This document shows positions 35,701 through 46,486 of a DNA stretch of 64,000 bases, piece after piece. Position numbers and translations under genes: made by a program. A model generated the notes under the pieces. That model saw nothing but the letters and a program-made list of their open reading frames with translations, searched no databases and had not been told where the DNA came from. Position 1 is the first letter of the stretch, and every line of letters starts with the position of its first letter. The stretch comes from Thamnaconus septentrionalis. Its lineage: Eukaryota; Chordata; Actinopteri; Tetraodontiformes; Monacanthidae. The stretch covers positions 17,167,501-17,231,500 of the forward strand of contig CM020519.1 of the NCBI GenBank assembly GCA_009823395.1, given 5' to 3'.

Positions 35701-37555
35701 CCGATGCTGTCTGCCTGATCTGACAGTAAAATAAAAAAATAAAAAAGCACTAAGCACTTGCACACATAGGCTTATCCGCAAGACCAGAACAACAAGAAGC
35801 AATAAAGGCAGGTTTGGCGTTGGTCATATTTGGAGTAGAAAGGTGTCTCGTCAAGTTGTTGGAGCCCCCTACGAAAAACCTCTCATGAAGCAGATCATGG
35901 GGAGCCTGTCCCTATAAAATCAGAATATGTATGCATCTGTTTCTTCAATTAATTCCACCATGAATGTTATTATTACTATGTAGGGTTGAACAGAGATATG
36001 TTTCCTCCACTGTGTATTAAATACATTAATTCAGTAATTCCACCCTGACCCCAGCATTGTGATGACCACCTTCTCCAACTTACTGGCCCTTGGCATGATG
36101 CCTCTGCTGCTCTACTTGTACTGCAAGGACTTCCCTGGCCTGCACACCTTGGTGCCCTACACTGACATAGTCATAACACTGGTCATGATGCTCATTCCCT
36201 GTGGAGCCGGCATCCTCTTCAACCACTACAGGCCACGGCAGGCCCGGATCTTCAGGATGGTAAGGTGGGCGACAGAGAGATATCGTCCAGATCACTGAGG
36301 ATTCCAGGCTGGATTTTTTACAGATGTATCTTGATTTGTTTCCGTCCAAATAGTTTTCAGGGGAACAGAATGTACAGTAATGCTTAGATTTAGATTAGGA
36401 TTAGGTTTATATATTTAAAACTGAAAAAACAAAACTGAAAAAATAAAAACAAGAGACAAACAGGAAGCACTCACACCTCTGTCGGCTATTGTAGATGCAG
36501 TGAGGCATTAAATGAAGAGTAGAGAGGGACACTGAAGGCTTTTCTCTATTCTTGGCTCACTTTTTACAAGTTAACAGAACATCGCAGCTTGCAAGAGAAC
36601 ACTGGTCAGTTGTTGCTTCTGTCATTACAATTTGAAGGACAACTGAAACTGACTCTCTAGTTGAATAGTCATCTTATCCTTCTTCCTAAGTCTGAACCCC
36701 TAGATACATACATACATACATACACACATACATACATTCATACATACATACATACATTCATACATACATACACACATACATACATTCATACACACATGCA
36801 TACATACCTGTATATACACATATGTATATACAGTATACATATATTTATCTGTATAAATGTATATATGCATATAAAGTATTTATGTGTATATATGTGTGTA
36901 CATGTACACATACTGTATATATGTATATATAAATATATGTATACATACATATATGTATACGCCCTGCTTTTATCAGATAGGTTTATGGGCCTTGCCGATC
37001 GCCGTCGTGACGATTGGGACCCTTGCCAGTGTTGGGATCGGGGGCCCCATCCTGACAGTTTTATCCCCTGGCCTCATGGCCGTGGGGTCGCTCATGCCAG
37101 TCATGGGCTACGCCTTTGGATCGTCCTATCAGCGCTCTTCAAACTCAGCCAGGCGTAAGTCAGGCACAAGGCCACGTCTTTCTGTTCGAACAAAGAGTCG
37201 TGGGTGGTTGAAGGGGGCGATGGTGGTGGGGTGGGGGGCGTCTTATGTCTTATGTCTTATGTATCCACGACTTATGATTATGCCTTACGTCCTCAGGGAG
37301 GGCAGGACGGTCGCCATGGAGACGGGCTGCCAGAACATCCAGCTGTGCAGCACCATCTTGAAGCTGGCCTTCCCGCCGGAGACTATGGGCATTCTGTTCA
37401 TCTTCCCCCTGGTCTATGCGGCGCTCCAGATCATAGAGGCGTCGGTGCTCATCGTGCTCTTCTGGTCTCGCCGTTGGCTCGCGGGCCAAAGGAACGGTGA
37501 GGGCTCGACAGCGGAGGGGTCGAACGTGTGCGCGCACGCAGTGTCGGGTGAGTGA
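26703..37555 (+). CDS. slc10a1: Sodium/bile acid cotransporter (NTCP family), six coding exons with one frame break
   Basis: Basolateral Na+-coupled bile-salt uptake carrier of hepatocytes. Exons: 26703-26897, 26972-27058, 34432-34544, 36055-36259, 36977-37154, 37297-37555. The total is 1037 nt; one extra base would give 345 aa against about 349 in human. The N terminus has NDS and NGT glycosylation sequons. Family motifs: [24 protein letters not shown] (Na+-site region), SIVMTT and [10 protein letters not shown], and METGCQN with the conserved E and Q. There are multiple hydrophobic membrane segments. Exon 5 enters in phase 0 and ends in phase 1, but exon 6 needs phase 2, and the reading frame changes at about 37118. 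Position next to srsf5 and susd6 matches the human SLC10A1-SRSF5-SUSD6 order, which favours slc10a1 over other SLC10 members. The start ATG was chosen as the first in the exon giving the family N terminus. Confidence 0.92.
28930..29860. mobile_element. DNA-transposon remnant with 51-bp inverted repeats
   Basis: Positions 28993-29043 and 29623-29673 are inverted copies differing at one of 51 positions, 579 bases apart. The left copy contains GTGACGACATCTTGGCGCGG and CCAATAGGAGAGCAGCCG. The interior near 29265-29390 has a short plus-strand reading frame with a BED-finger-like pattern, suggesting a hAT relative. Outer ends are unequal. It lies inside the retroviral remnant. Confidence 0.55.
29899..29935 (-). 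mobile_element. piggyBac-like terminal motif
   Basis: Reverse complement begins TTAACCTTCCCGTAGTGTTC followed by GGGTCAAATCTGACC, resembling the end at 25539 and starting with the TTAA target. No partner end was found. Confidence 0.4.
29962..30952 (-). pseudogene. Retroviral gag remnant (frames broken)
   Basis: Five overlapping or adjacent minus-strand reading frames (30952-30701, 30867-30634, 30569-30366, 30329-30120, 30186-29962) share the composition and order expected of one Gag protein: a charged linker first, then a helical capsid-like C terminus rich in E, Q and L. Frame changes between pieces show it is inactive. The family assignment is by resemblance only. Confidence 0.55.
31479..31985. 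mobile_element. PIF/Harbinger-like MITE with perfect 28-bp TIRs
   Basis: A 507-bp element. The first 28 bases, starting GGGCGTGTTTACAGTGCCTC, are repeated perfectly in inverted orientation at the right end. It is flanked by TAA on both sides (31476-31478, 31986-31988), matching the 3-bp TWA target of PIF/Harbinger. A minus-strand frame at 31817-31599 begins [13 protein letters not shown], possibly the start of a former transposon protein. No transposase domain. Confidence 0.75.
32345..32600. repeat. GT-rich then CA-rich low-complexity region
   Basis: Interrupted GTGT/GTAT tract (32355-32495) followed by a CA/ACCA tract (32505-32592). The opposing composition could fold into a long imperfect hairpin. 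Confidence 0.8.
33040..33475. repeat. 35-bp minisatellite, about 12 copies
   Basis: Tandem units of exactly 35 bases, for example starting at 33178, 33213 and 33248. Each holds two GATATCTCT motifs and a GAAAACAACAACA spacer. Variants with CCTCTCGTGGGTATCCCT occur at about 33106 and 33304. Because 35 is not a multiple of three, the minus strand reads through three frames in turn, and all three stay open. Confidence 0.92.
34596..34624. repeat. 29-bp perfect palindrome with one-base centre
   Basis: GAAATCTTGACACT, C, AGTGTCAAGATTTC: a 14-bp arm, one base, and the exact reverse complement. It begins 52 bases after the slc10a1 exon 3 donor. Confidence 0.95.
34625..36054 (+). other. slc10a1: slc10a1 intron 3, no exon seen
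   Basis: Intronic DNA with AT-rich tracts and poly-T/A runs (35254-35272, 35379-35399). No coding exon or clear transposon end. Confidence 0.5.
36700..36960. repeat. (TACA)n / (TA)n microsatellite
   Basis: TACATACA tetranucleotide repeat (36703-36806) passing into TATATGTATA sequence, ending about 15 bases before the slc10a1 exon 5 acceptor. Confidence 0.9.
36977..37154 (+). other. slc10a1: slc10a1 exon 5 with single-base frame break
   Basis: The exon is 178 nt. Its first 47 codons read in phase 0 through [10 protein letters not shown]. After about 37118 the family sequence (VLSALF) continues one frame over. One base appears to be missing in or next to TTTGGATC (37115-37122). Both borders are canonical (TTTTATCAG before, GTAAGT after). 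Confidence 0.85.
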
Positions 37556-37795
37556 AGAAAAAACACCTGGCTGACGTCTTAAAGCAACAATGTGGTGTTG
37601 TTGATTTTTAAAATGACACCTTCAAAGTTATTTTGTAGACATGCAAGTATGAGAATGGCGCTGATGAAGCGCCCCCTGCTGGCCTTGTGTAGGACCAGAT
37701 AACTTTGTTTTCCTTCCAAACACATGAATGTTGTTTTTTGCCAGAGGCTATAAACAGAGGGTTATATATGTGCGGATATATATGTGTATGTATAC

Positions 37796-37834
<39 letters not shown>

Positions 37835-37843
37835 TGTATATAC

Positions 37844-37880
<37 letters not shown>

Positions 37881-38345
37881 CACTACCATTCAAAAGTTTT
37901 AGGTCACTGACTCTGCATTAAAAGTGATTGAGAGAATTCCAAGTGTGCAAAATTCTGTGTGAACGCACTAAAAGTCAGCTGTTTTAAAGAGCCATAACCC
38001 ATAATGCTTGGTTTCCGCTTTTATGTTTTAGCATAACACAAGTGTGATTATAATACAAAGCTTTGTTTTTCCAAATGTTCAATTCTTTTTTTTTTTTGCA
38101 ATTTTAAAGCATTCAACTTCTGTAATGATATATTGCCCACTTGACATTCATTCTCTAAAATCACATTCAATTAGACGTTCAAGGCAACGGTCAAACCCAT
38201 CCCATAATGTGTTCAGCACATCCTGACTGATTTTCCTGCACATATCATGTTCTTGAAGCATTCCAGGAGATTATTTCATGAGACTGCTTATAATGGAGTT
38301 CAATGCTGAAATCAGTCAGTGAGCTAAAACTTTTGAACGGTAGTG
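37881..38345. mobile_element. Tc1/mariner-type MITE
   Basis: The left end is CACTACCATTCAAAAGTTTTAG and the right end is CTAAAACTTTTGAACGGTAGTG. These near-perfect inverted ends lie within TA sequence on both sides (TA target), a very common fish element. It lies between the convergent slc10a1 and srsf5. An ATTAAA at 37917-37922 inside it is the only close polyadenylation-like signal downstream of slc10a1. Confidence 0.75.
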
Positions 38346-38820
38346 TATATATATATATATGCATACATAAATGCATATACGTGTATATTATTATTGTTTG
38401 GTCTTGCAAGAGTGCTCCACAGAGTCTACTATGGCAAAATTCAAATTTGAAAATATATATAACATACCATGAGTTTCAAATATTTCTAAGAATGCATGTA
38501 TGCAAGTGTTTTTTTTTTTCTTGATGACATTTGTCTCACCCACAGCAACATACCAACCGGCAGACAGAGCAGAACCACCCCTCAATATGACATAGTGGAA
38601 ATTCACACAGACACTCCTCGCATCTGGACAAAGAAATGTGGTTTAAAAGGACTTTTGAAAATGGGCAAATAATTGCAACCCTTACTTTTTAAATGACTTT
38701 AAATGCATTATTTGTTTTTGAATTTAATGCTAAGAGGTCCCAGTGGATCTTAAGACGTTGGGCCTTTTTTCTTGTGTGTCAGTTGGTAAGATAACACAAT
38801 GGAGCGCTGGAGTTGTAAAA
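38346..38820. other. Spacer between slc10a1 and srsf5 3' ends
   Basis: AT-rich; a short TA run at its left edge. No gene seen. Confidence 0.5.
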
Positions 38821-40199
38821 ATCTGTTAAAACTGCTTTATTCTTTGTGTCAGTCATTTTCTTACACAATACAAATCAAACTTTTTTTCCCACACAAGTAA
38901 AATACCTATGTACAAAAAATGTTGCATTTCCCAAACTCTTGTCTTCAGTGTTCATTTATACCACAAACCACAATCAGCCACAGTACCAACCTTAAAGTAA
39001 AACTATTCACATCATGTAGACCAAAAAAAAAAAACCTCTACGATGCCGTACACAAAAAAACCCTACACACAAAATCATTTTTACAAAGCTAAACTGCATT
39101 AGGAGCCGTTTTTCAAAGGGTTGAACTAAAAGGAGCCACACACTGTTTGCCATACAATGTTTTAGAGTTCGCCAATGAGTTGCATTTGTACAAGTTTGTT
39201 TGTACAGAACATTTGTGAATAGCTCCTTTACAGAGTTTTGTCTTCCCTGGAAGGCCTTCACCTAAAGCAACCGAAATCTAGAATTCAATTAAATCCATCA
39301 AGTTTGTTTGTTCTTTTGCACGGGAGATAAAAATAAGTCCACAACAATGTGTGCCAGCAACACAGTGGACCGACCCTTCCCATGTCAGCGTTTGATCTTG
39401 AAACACTTTCAATGCAAACAAATAATAAAACACTCCGCCCCAATCCCTCAAAAGCAACATGCATGCAGTCAAATGTAACCGTTATCAATAAAAGCAGCAG
39501 CTGCGAGAGGTACAAGGTCCACGAGGAGAAAGGACCGAATCAAAAAAGTGTGATTTCAAATCGTGAAATCAAGTCTTTATTTCTCAGTAGAAGAGCGGCT
39601 GAGAAAAATAAAGATGAGAATTTTACGGTTAAGGCTGCAAAACGGTGGATGGCTGATGTTACGTTGATGAGAGCAGAGACAGCCTGTCGTTAGATGACTT
39701 TAGCATGACGACCTACTAACCATTTGGGAGAAACGTGGTGACAATACCGGTGAACTGGGATAAAAGAACCTGCAGCCGGTTGGGACTATTAATCAAAGGA
39801 AGAACAGAGGCGTCAAGTGTGAACCAACATGTGGCTCGCAACCTGAAGAGGACGAGAGATGAGCTGCACTGCTGAACACAGAAGGCCTGCCGTGTACATT
39901 TGGCTTTAAGGTGCGTTTCCTGGATACTGACCCCTTGTGGATGGTCGAGAACACGACATCCTTCTAAACAAAAAACCTACTTTTTTTTTTTTTACTCAAG
40001 CTGCCCGTCGTTCACAACAGTGTTTAGCAACACGTCTCAACACCTTCTGGCGATCCGATCATCCGAACGCAGCTTAAAACCAAATGTTAACGGGTGGCGA
40101 AATGTTTCAACGATGGAGGACGTCTGACGGAGATGTTATGGAAACCTGAAGCAAAGTAAACAAGATATGTGAGCTGGATGGTCGGTCGGTCAGCGATCC
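38820..40199 (-). other. srsf5: srsf5 3' UTR
   Basis: From the srsf5 stop codon (40200-40202) to the polyadenylation signal. It is AT-rich with several poly-A/T runs. No ORF of interest. Confidence 0.65.
38836..38841 (-). terminator. srsf5 polyadenylation signal
   Basis: TTTATT on the plus strand, AATAAA on the srsf5 strand, about 1.36 kb after the stop codon. Confidence 0.65.
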
Positions 40200-43100
40200 C
40201 TAACGTTGGCTGTCGGTGGAAGGAGAGCGAGATCGGGAATGTGAGCGGGACAGCGAGCGGGAGCGGGAGCGGGACCTGGAGGCTCTCTGCGCCGGCAGTG
40301 GGGAGGGAGGCGTGGTCGACTTGCTGGTCTTGGAGGAGCGTTTGGCCACTTCCTTCAACTTGGGGGAGGAGCCGCTGCCGGCGGGGGAGCCGCTGTGGGA
40401 GCGGGAACGGGAGCGGGAACGGTTGTGGGATTTGGCAGGACTGCGGGAGCGTCTGGGAGACCGAGACGGGGAGCGTCCGCGAGAGCGAGAGCGAGAGCGC
40501 GAGCGGGACGAGCTCTCGGACCTGGAGCGACTCCTCGACCTGCAGGAGAGATCGGTTCATCGTTACCCACAATGCATTCTGAATGGGCTTCTCTTTTTCT
40601 TGACATTCCCTTGGCCGACACTCAAAGACTCAATCTGTCAAACGTTGTCCGTCAAACCCTGGATTCATTCATCAAAGTAGACCTGACTTCCTGTAACGGA
40701 AGCCGTATTTATTCATAAAGTTGAAGCTTCTGCCTTCGGCTGAGTCTTTCATTTCAGACAATTGTGAGTGACATCGCAAGGTCTTAAAGGTTGACTGTGT
40801 AATATGTGGTGATTTTGAAGAAAAAACAGAGGCATCAAGCGGTTACATTTAAGGTTGCAGTGTCTCGTTAGTGAGCTACGGTGGCCTGTGCACTCAAACC
40901 TGGACACCTCGTCCACCCTCTTCTTCATTAGTTTATTGGAAAATGCGAGCAGTCACCCTGAAGAACGAAAGGCGCTGTCAGGTGGGCTGGATTGTCCACA
41001 CCAGGCTAAACTGGAGAAAGACCCTTGATCTATGTGTGTCCTTATATATACAAGAGGACCAGTCTAAGGGTGGGAAAACCTCATGACTTTTTTTTCTACT
41101 GCGAGTATACACTTCTATTAATGTATTATTGGGCATATGTTGAGTTTTTATAAACATAAAAATCATATATCAAGTCAAATATTACGCACTGGATATTTCA
41201 GAACCAACTGAGTCCAATCTTGACATTTTCTGGTCAAACAGCCTGCAGTGAGCCAGCAACAGCAAGCAAGCGGCAGTAGATTGCTGTGCTTCTACGCCGA
41301 TTATGATGATGACTTTAGCGACGTTGCTAAAGTTTGCTAAAATGAAGTGCGTGCAGCCTCATATTGCTGAAGATGGACGGCTGTATGGGTGTTTTATGGG
41401 TTGTTTTTTTCAAGAGAATCTTGCAGGCAGAAAGTCAGTGTCTTAACATCACGGCTACCAACATGCAACGCACATTCCTGTCCTTTCTAATGTTAAATGT
41501 GAGGATTCAAACAATATTGTTTGTTGGTTTGTTTGCGTGTTTTCGCAACATGTGTTGAGTAGCAAACGGCTGGAAATGAGCGAGAACCTCACCTCTTCTT
41601 GGCCGCTTCAATCAGCTTAATCTTCCTGCCATTCATTTCCTTCCCAGACAATTTCTCAAGGGCATTTTTCAGGTCGCTGTAAGAGGCAAACTCAACAACC
41701 CTGTTGAAAAAAAACATCAGCGAGACAACGGTGATTCAAGCGTTGCCAGAAAGCGAGCAGGCGTCTGACGGGAGCCGGTGATCGGCCGAACGGCTTCGCT
41801 CACCCTTCATTGACCTTGGGCCGATGAGCGTCTGCAAATGTCACCTCGCCGGCTTGTCTCATGAAATCCTTCAGGTCCTACACATTTAAACGCGAGTCAG
41901 CTTTGGGGGCACGTGTGCAAGTCCGACACATTTACAAAGCAGGACTAATTAACCCAAAGAGAGAAATGGTTAGAGAATCACTGAGAGGACTAGACAGGCT
42001 AGATAAGAAGGAAAAAGTCCAAGAACCTCAGACAGAAGACACAAATTAACAAATTGCCGCTTGGAGACATTTTTGGGAGATTGACCAAATTCGAGTTTTA
42101 AGAAGATTTTTGACTTTTCTTTTCTCAAGAATTGAGGTTCTTGGAATGGCTGATTACAGCTCAAAGACACGTGAACGCCATCTGCATGAACTAAGCTGCA
42201 GTGGCGCCGCACGGGCGGCGAGTGGCGCCGCAAGCCCCATTTCTCCCAGGCAAGGAGGGCACAGGGCTCGGCGCCGGGGTCGGCGGGGGGGCCGCCCCTG
42301 TCTCGGCACCCAGCCTCAGTAAAGAGAGAGAACAGGGTGGAAGAGAGGAAACTACTACCTGAGAGAGCCACAACCCTCGGGATAAGAGCAGAGTATATCC
42401 GTGGGCACCGGGCGGGAATTCGCTCTCTCTCATCTCTCACGATGTGCGGGAGGGACGGAGGGAGGGGGGGTGGGCGGGGGGACGATATCGATCGATCGGA
42501 GCCCCCTCAATTTAACCAACCATCGATCAACGTGCCATCGCCATCGACTCTCGCTCTCTTCCTCTGCTTTTCTCTCTGCTGCCAACTCTCTGTTTCCTCT
42601 CTCTCGCGCGCGCGCTCGCTCGGGCTCTCGGGCGCGCTCGCGAGCCTCTAGCGCGCTTGGTGCGAGTGGGGGGGCGGGGCCGGCAGAGCGCTCACATGAC
42701 CAGTGCAGACGCCAACTAGGAGCGGGGACAAGACTGGCTGACAGCTCAGGCTCAACCCAGACAGAAGGACCCAGAAGGGGTAAACTCCACCATAAGCGAG
42801 CTCGTCCACATCACACAACAGTCAGGCTGGCAAATAAAGGGGTGAAGAATTGGTTAAAAAATTTGGATGAAAAAAGAGGAACAAATTCAACTTTGCTTTG
42901 CTTGTTACTGCTCTTTGAATTACAACTCGACTGCAATTAGATGCTGATTTGTTTACAGTACAAACAATTACGAGCATGTTACAAACTTAGCATCGATCAA
43001 TATTAGCAAGTGAACTGACTGGGATATGGTTTTAGCAGTGTCAAAACTCTACTACTGTATGCTTACAAATGCTGAATTCAGACTGCTGACGATCCTATTG

Positions 43101-45170
43101 TTCATCTTGTATAGATACATTGTTGTCAAAGAAAACAAACAAACAAATGTGGACAATACTGACCTGCCAGCTGACACGAGACGACAAGTTCTCCACAATC
43201 AGACGGTTTTCGGTGCGCATTGGAGGAGGGTTCCGGCTGAAAACGGCATGAAAAATAATATTTTGGGGAGGCTTATGTGGGCGGGGTGGGGGCGGTAGGG
43301 TTGAATCGAGCCCGTGTTGACGGAGCAGGAAAAAAAAACCAGCATGCAGGGCTTGAAGAGCACGTCTAACTTTGCACTTTTCTTTCGAGGCCAAAACCAC
43401 TTCTGAATACTTCCTGATGAATGCTGACACGAATGTTGTGTCAAATAGATTGTGTATCAGGCAACCTTAAAACCTACATTATACAGGAAGTCTTTCTGAA
43501 AATGGAAAAAAAAAAAAAGAAAGAAATCCCTAACATTTCACTAAAGTGTAATTAAACACTTATATTTTCAATGTAACGTAAATAAATCAGTAAATATAGA
43601 TGTAAATTGAAATGTAATTTATAAAATTTTCTTCTCTACTGCGCTACATGATGGTGTAATTAATTAAATTCCCCCAAGGTGGGATAAATTACGACATCCT
43701 AATTATAATTCCAAACTAGTCGTACAACCTCTATTTTCATTGAACTTCTAGCAGTCCCTGCGCAACTTCCTCATGCCATTTTTTTTGGCGAGTCATGGCC
43801 TGTTTGATTTCTCCGGTGCGGGCCGTGCCCTTCCAGTTACATAATGTTCCGGTGTCTAAAGCCATCTGGGCGCATTACACCGAGACACTCTGAGCTGACC
43901 ATTTGGATTTGGGCCATAGCCCGTTCGCGGTCACGTGGCGCCGATGACGAGCAAAGGGGCCAAATAGGGAAGAAAGTAAAGAGGCAGAGACAGAGGGAGG
44001 TTTGTGCTACACTGGCGATGGGATATAAAATGAGAATCAGGAAGCTTCAGTGACATCACGCGGCAGCGAGCGACCCTGAACCAGACTCACCTGCGACCGC
44101 TCTGAGAGCCTCTGCCATAGCGATCAGAGAAACGTCCTCCGCCGCCACCGGCCCCCCTGCCACGGCCGCCTCGCAGGCGGACGCGAGCGTGCTCGATAGT
44201 CACCCTGCAAGAGAGATGGAGGAATTGGTTGGCGTTTCGTGAGGTTGTTCACACGGAGGAGGGTGACAGAATCACGTACCTCTCATTACACAACTCTTTG
44301 CCATCGAGTTCATAAACCGCATCCTCAGCATCCCTGGGGTCGTCAAATTCCTGCGAGGAGAGGATAATAAGGAGAGAAAAACCTCTTATAACCGAATGTC
44401 CCAGTAATGGTGTGTGGCTGACAAAGTCTACCTTTAATCTTAAAATAATCACATTAAAGTCCTACAAAACCAGAATGCATTGTATTTTTAAGACAAACTA
44501 AACTTGCAACTTTGCTATGGCAAGATTGGGAACATATGGAGCCCTTAAAATCCTGGCAAAGTGTGCGTAATAATCAGATGCTAACAGAGCTAAACTGGAT
44601 GCCTATTAAAGGCAGGAGAGAACTCAGATAATTAGGTTTTATCCTGACAGACGGGGCTGAAACTGCAGTTGCTGCCTGTTTGCCAAACTGCTTTACAAAA
44701 CTTCAGTATTTGACTGCATTGTATAAAGGGGGAGGGACTGACTCGCTTGTTAATCATCACCCGCATTTGTCATGCACTGTACAGTGTCATTAATGTCATT
44801 TGCAAAGAGAGTCAAGATTAAAATAAAATGAAATACAAACAAAGAGGGGGTGTTGCACTAAGTTAAATGTGACTGTAGGCAGTGTTTCCTACGGGTGCCT
44901 GAGTAGGGACTAAACACAAGAAAGGCGTGGGGACCCAAAGCAACTGAACTGCTTGGTTGCATCACCTGTGTGTGTCAGGTGACGATGGCCTGTTTTATTG
45001 TGATAAATAGTGCGCCAACTGTGTCTGCGTGTAAGATGACTCACAACAAAGCCAAAGCCTTTCTTCAGGTCGATATCTCGGATGCGTCCGTATCCTTTGA
45101 AGAACCTCTCCACATCCTTCTCCCTGGCAGAGGGGCTCAGGCGGCCGATGAAGATGCGACACCCGCTCAT
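40200..45170 (-). CDS. srsf5: Serine/arginine-rich splicing factor 5 (complete, seven coding exons)
   Basis: Nuclear SR protein that binds exonic enhancers and promotes splice-site choice. Exons in coding order: 45045-45170, 44280-44350, 44091-44204, 43164-43236, 41804-41877, 41593-41700, 40200-40539. They sum to 906 nt (301 aa; human about 272), with every phase matching. RRM1: [20 protein letters not shown] and KGFGFVEF (RNP2 and RNP1). A Gly/Arg-rich linker follows. The pseudo-RRM holds [20 protein letters not shown] with the SWQDLKD signature, ending [11 protein letters not shown]. The C terminus is an RS domain of repeated RS/SR pairs, interrupted by a [15 protein letters not shown] segment, ending STDSQR. 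The 5' UTR is split: an acceptor at 45185 and a donor at 45432 mark a noncoding first exon. The linker and RS tail are longer than in mammals. Confidence 0.96.
40794..41200. mobile_element. TTAA-ended MITE (second copy)
   Basis: Begins TTAAAGGTTGACTGTGTAAT and ends with the inverted ATTACGCACTGGATATTT. The interior GGTGGCCTGTGCACTCAAAC matches the copy at 51436-51890. It lies in the last srsf5 intron. Confidence 0.6.
42018..42145. repeat. 13-bp inverted repeat in srsf5 intron
   Basis: TCCAAGAACCTCA (42018-42030) and TGAGGTTCTTGGA (42133-42145) are exact reverse complements separated by 102 bases, able to form a stem in the transcript between coding exons 4 and 5. Confidence 0.8.
42190..42810. 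other. GC-rich, CpG-dense island inside an srsf5 intron
   Basis: A sharp rise in GC and CpG in an otherwise AT-rich intron. It includes GTGGCGCCGC repeated at 42201 and 42223, GGCGCCGGGGTCGGCG (42269-42285), a CTCTC/CGCGCG tract (42595-42650) and GGGGGCGGGGCCGG. It could be an inserted retroelement fragment or an internal promoter. No family was recognised. Confidence 0.5.
44351..45044 (-). other. srsf5: srsf5 first coding intron
   Basis: Intron between the RRM1 exons, 694 bases. It is AT-rich with no further exon or repeat recognised. Confidence 0.6.
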
Positions 45171-45520
45171 GTCAACGACGTTACCTGCGAAAGTGCGTCA
45201 ATTCGAAGTGGTTTGTGGTCAGTGACGGAGCGAGAATAAGCAATTATTTTACAGGCAGACGACCCCAAGAGAAACATCACACTAGCAAGCTAGCGTTCAA
45301 CAACAGGGCGACTAGCTCGCACGCGGAAGCGAGCAACTAGCAGCTAAACTATGCTAAGCTAGAAATGAGCCGCGTTCTATCCAACTACTGCTGGGTTGCA
45401 TTAGGGAGCTTTAAAGTAAGTGCACACGTACCTAAACGGGAACCCTAAGACTGACCGAGAACACCTATCGTTAACTCCAAACAAAATGTCGCTTCTGTGA
45501 TACAACAAGGAAAGGGGCGG
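45171..45520 (-). promoter_or_regulatory. srsf5: srsf5 5' UTR intron, noncoding exon 1 and promoter region
   Basis: The acceptor TTTCGCAG ends at 45185 with 14 bases of leader before the ATG. The donor GTACGTG at 45431 closes a noncoding exon starting at 45432 and running right. The region contains CpG sites and no TATA box. The transcription start is not determined. Confidence 0.55.
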
Positions 45521-45685
45521 CGACCACCTCCCGGCTGCTAGGTTTTCTTCTTCTTCTCCTCCCCTTTTCTCTTCCCTGTTGTCCAGAGCCCTGCCATGAT
45601 TGCCACCTTCTGGAATCACACGGCCACTCCAAGCTGTAGTTCACTATTCCGACCAGGGAGTGTCGCTCGTGTATAACGGTAATGC

Positions 45686-46070
45686 ATTCATTCATTCATT
45701 TTCCGTACCCGCTTCTTCCCGAGCTCAGGGTCACGGGGGTCTGCTGGAGCCTCTTCCAGCTGTCATAGGGCGAAGGCAGGGTGACACCCTGGACAAGTCG
45801 CCAGTTCATCGCAGGGCCACATAGAGACCAACAACCACTCACACTCACACGCACACCTACAGATAATTTAGATTGTTCAATTGACCTCACGTGCATGTTT
45901 TTGGAGTGCGGGAGAACCCGGAGAGGAGCCACGCAGACACAGGGAGAAGCATGCAAACTCCACGCAGACACAGGGAGAGCATGCAAACTCCACGCAGAAA
46001 GGTCCCAGACCCAGAATCCAACCCACGACCTTCTTGCTAACCACTGCGCCACCATGGCGCCCACAACGGT
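45686..46070 (+). repeat. Common teleost dispersed repeat (ATTC... element)
   Basis: Begins ATTCATTCATTCATTTTCCG and continues through CAGGGTGACACCCTGGACA, GTCGCCAGTTCATCGCAGGG, GAGAACCCGGAGAGGA, CATGCAAACTCCACGCAGA and CTAACCACTGCGCCACCATG, the typical order of a repeat seen throughout fish genomes. A 30-base block (ACGCAGACACAGGGAGA...) is duplicated in tandem at 45932-45990. Confidence 0.8.
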
Positions 46071-46480
46071 AATGTTTTGACTGAAACAAAACCGTCTTAA
46101 CCTTCTTAAACTGCACATGGTACCAGTATATCCAGTGTTGACTGGAGCTATTGAGCTCAATGTTTAAATGGAAATTATAATGAACAGTAATGTGACTTGT
46201 ACAACCTTGAAGTCCCTCCTTCAATTTTTCCAGTTTTATTAGAAATTACCACAAGTCGATCAGACTGCAACCACGGGAAAGTTCGGCTACACATTAGCAA
46301 AATATGTTCAGGGATTCAGATTTTATGATCATTATCAATGTGTTTGGACTTGCATAATCGTGTCTGGATGACTATTCAATGTGCTCAGCCAGATTACAGT
46401 TGTCCCAAGGCTAACACCGGCACCAAATCTGAAAAGACCTTCAATAATGGCACGTCATGTTCCACATTCAAAAAGAAAGC
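46071..46480. other. Spacer between srsf5 promoter and susd6 3' end
   Basis: AT-rich DNA without recognised features. Confidence 0.45.
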
Positions 46481-46486
46481 TTTATT
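46481..46486 (-). terminator. susd6 polyadenylation signal
   Basis: TTTATT on the plus strand, AATAAA on the susd6 strand, about 1.77 kb after the stop codon. Confidence 0.6.

Noticed and set aside
39349..39693. 114-codon plus-strand ORF
   Set aside because: Lies in the srsf5 3' UTR region, low-complexity Lys/Ser composition, no homology recognised.
40169..40720. Plus-strand ORFs rich in Arg/Glu/Ser opposite srsf5
   Set aside because: Shadow translations of the RS-domain exon, whose true frame is on the minus strand.
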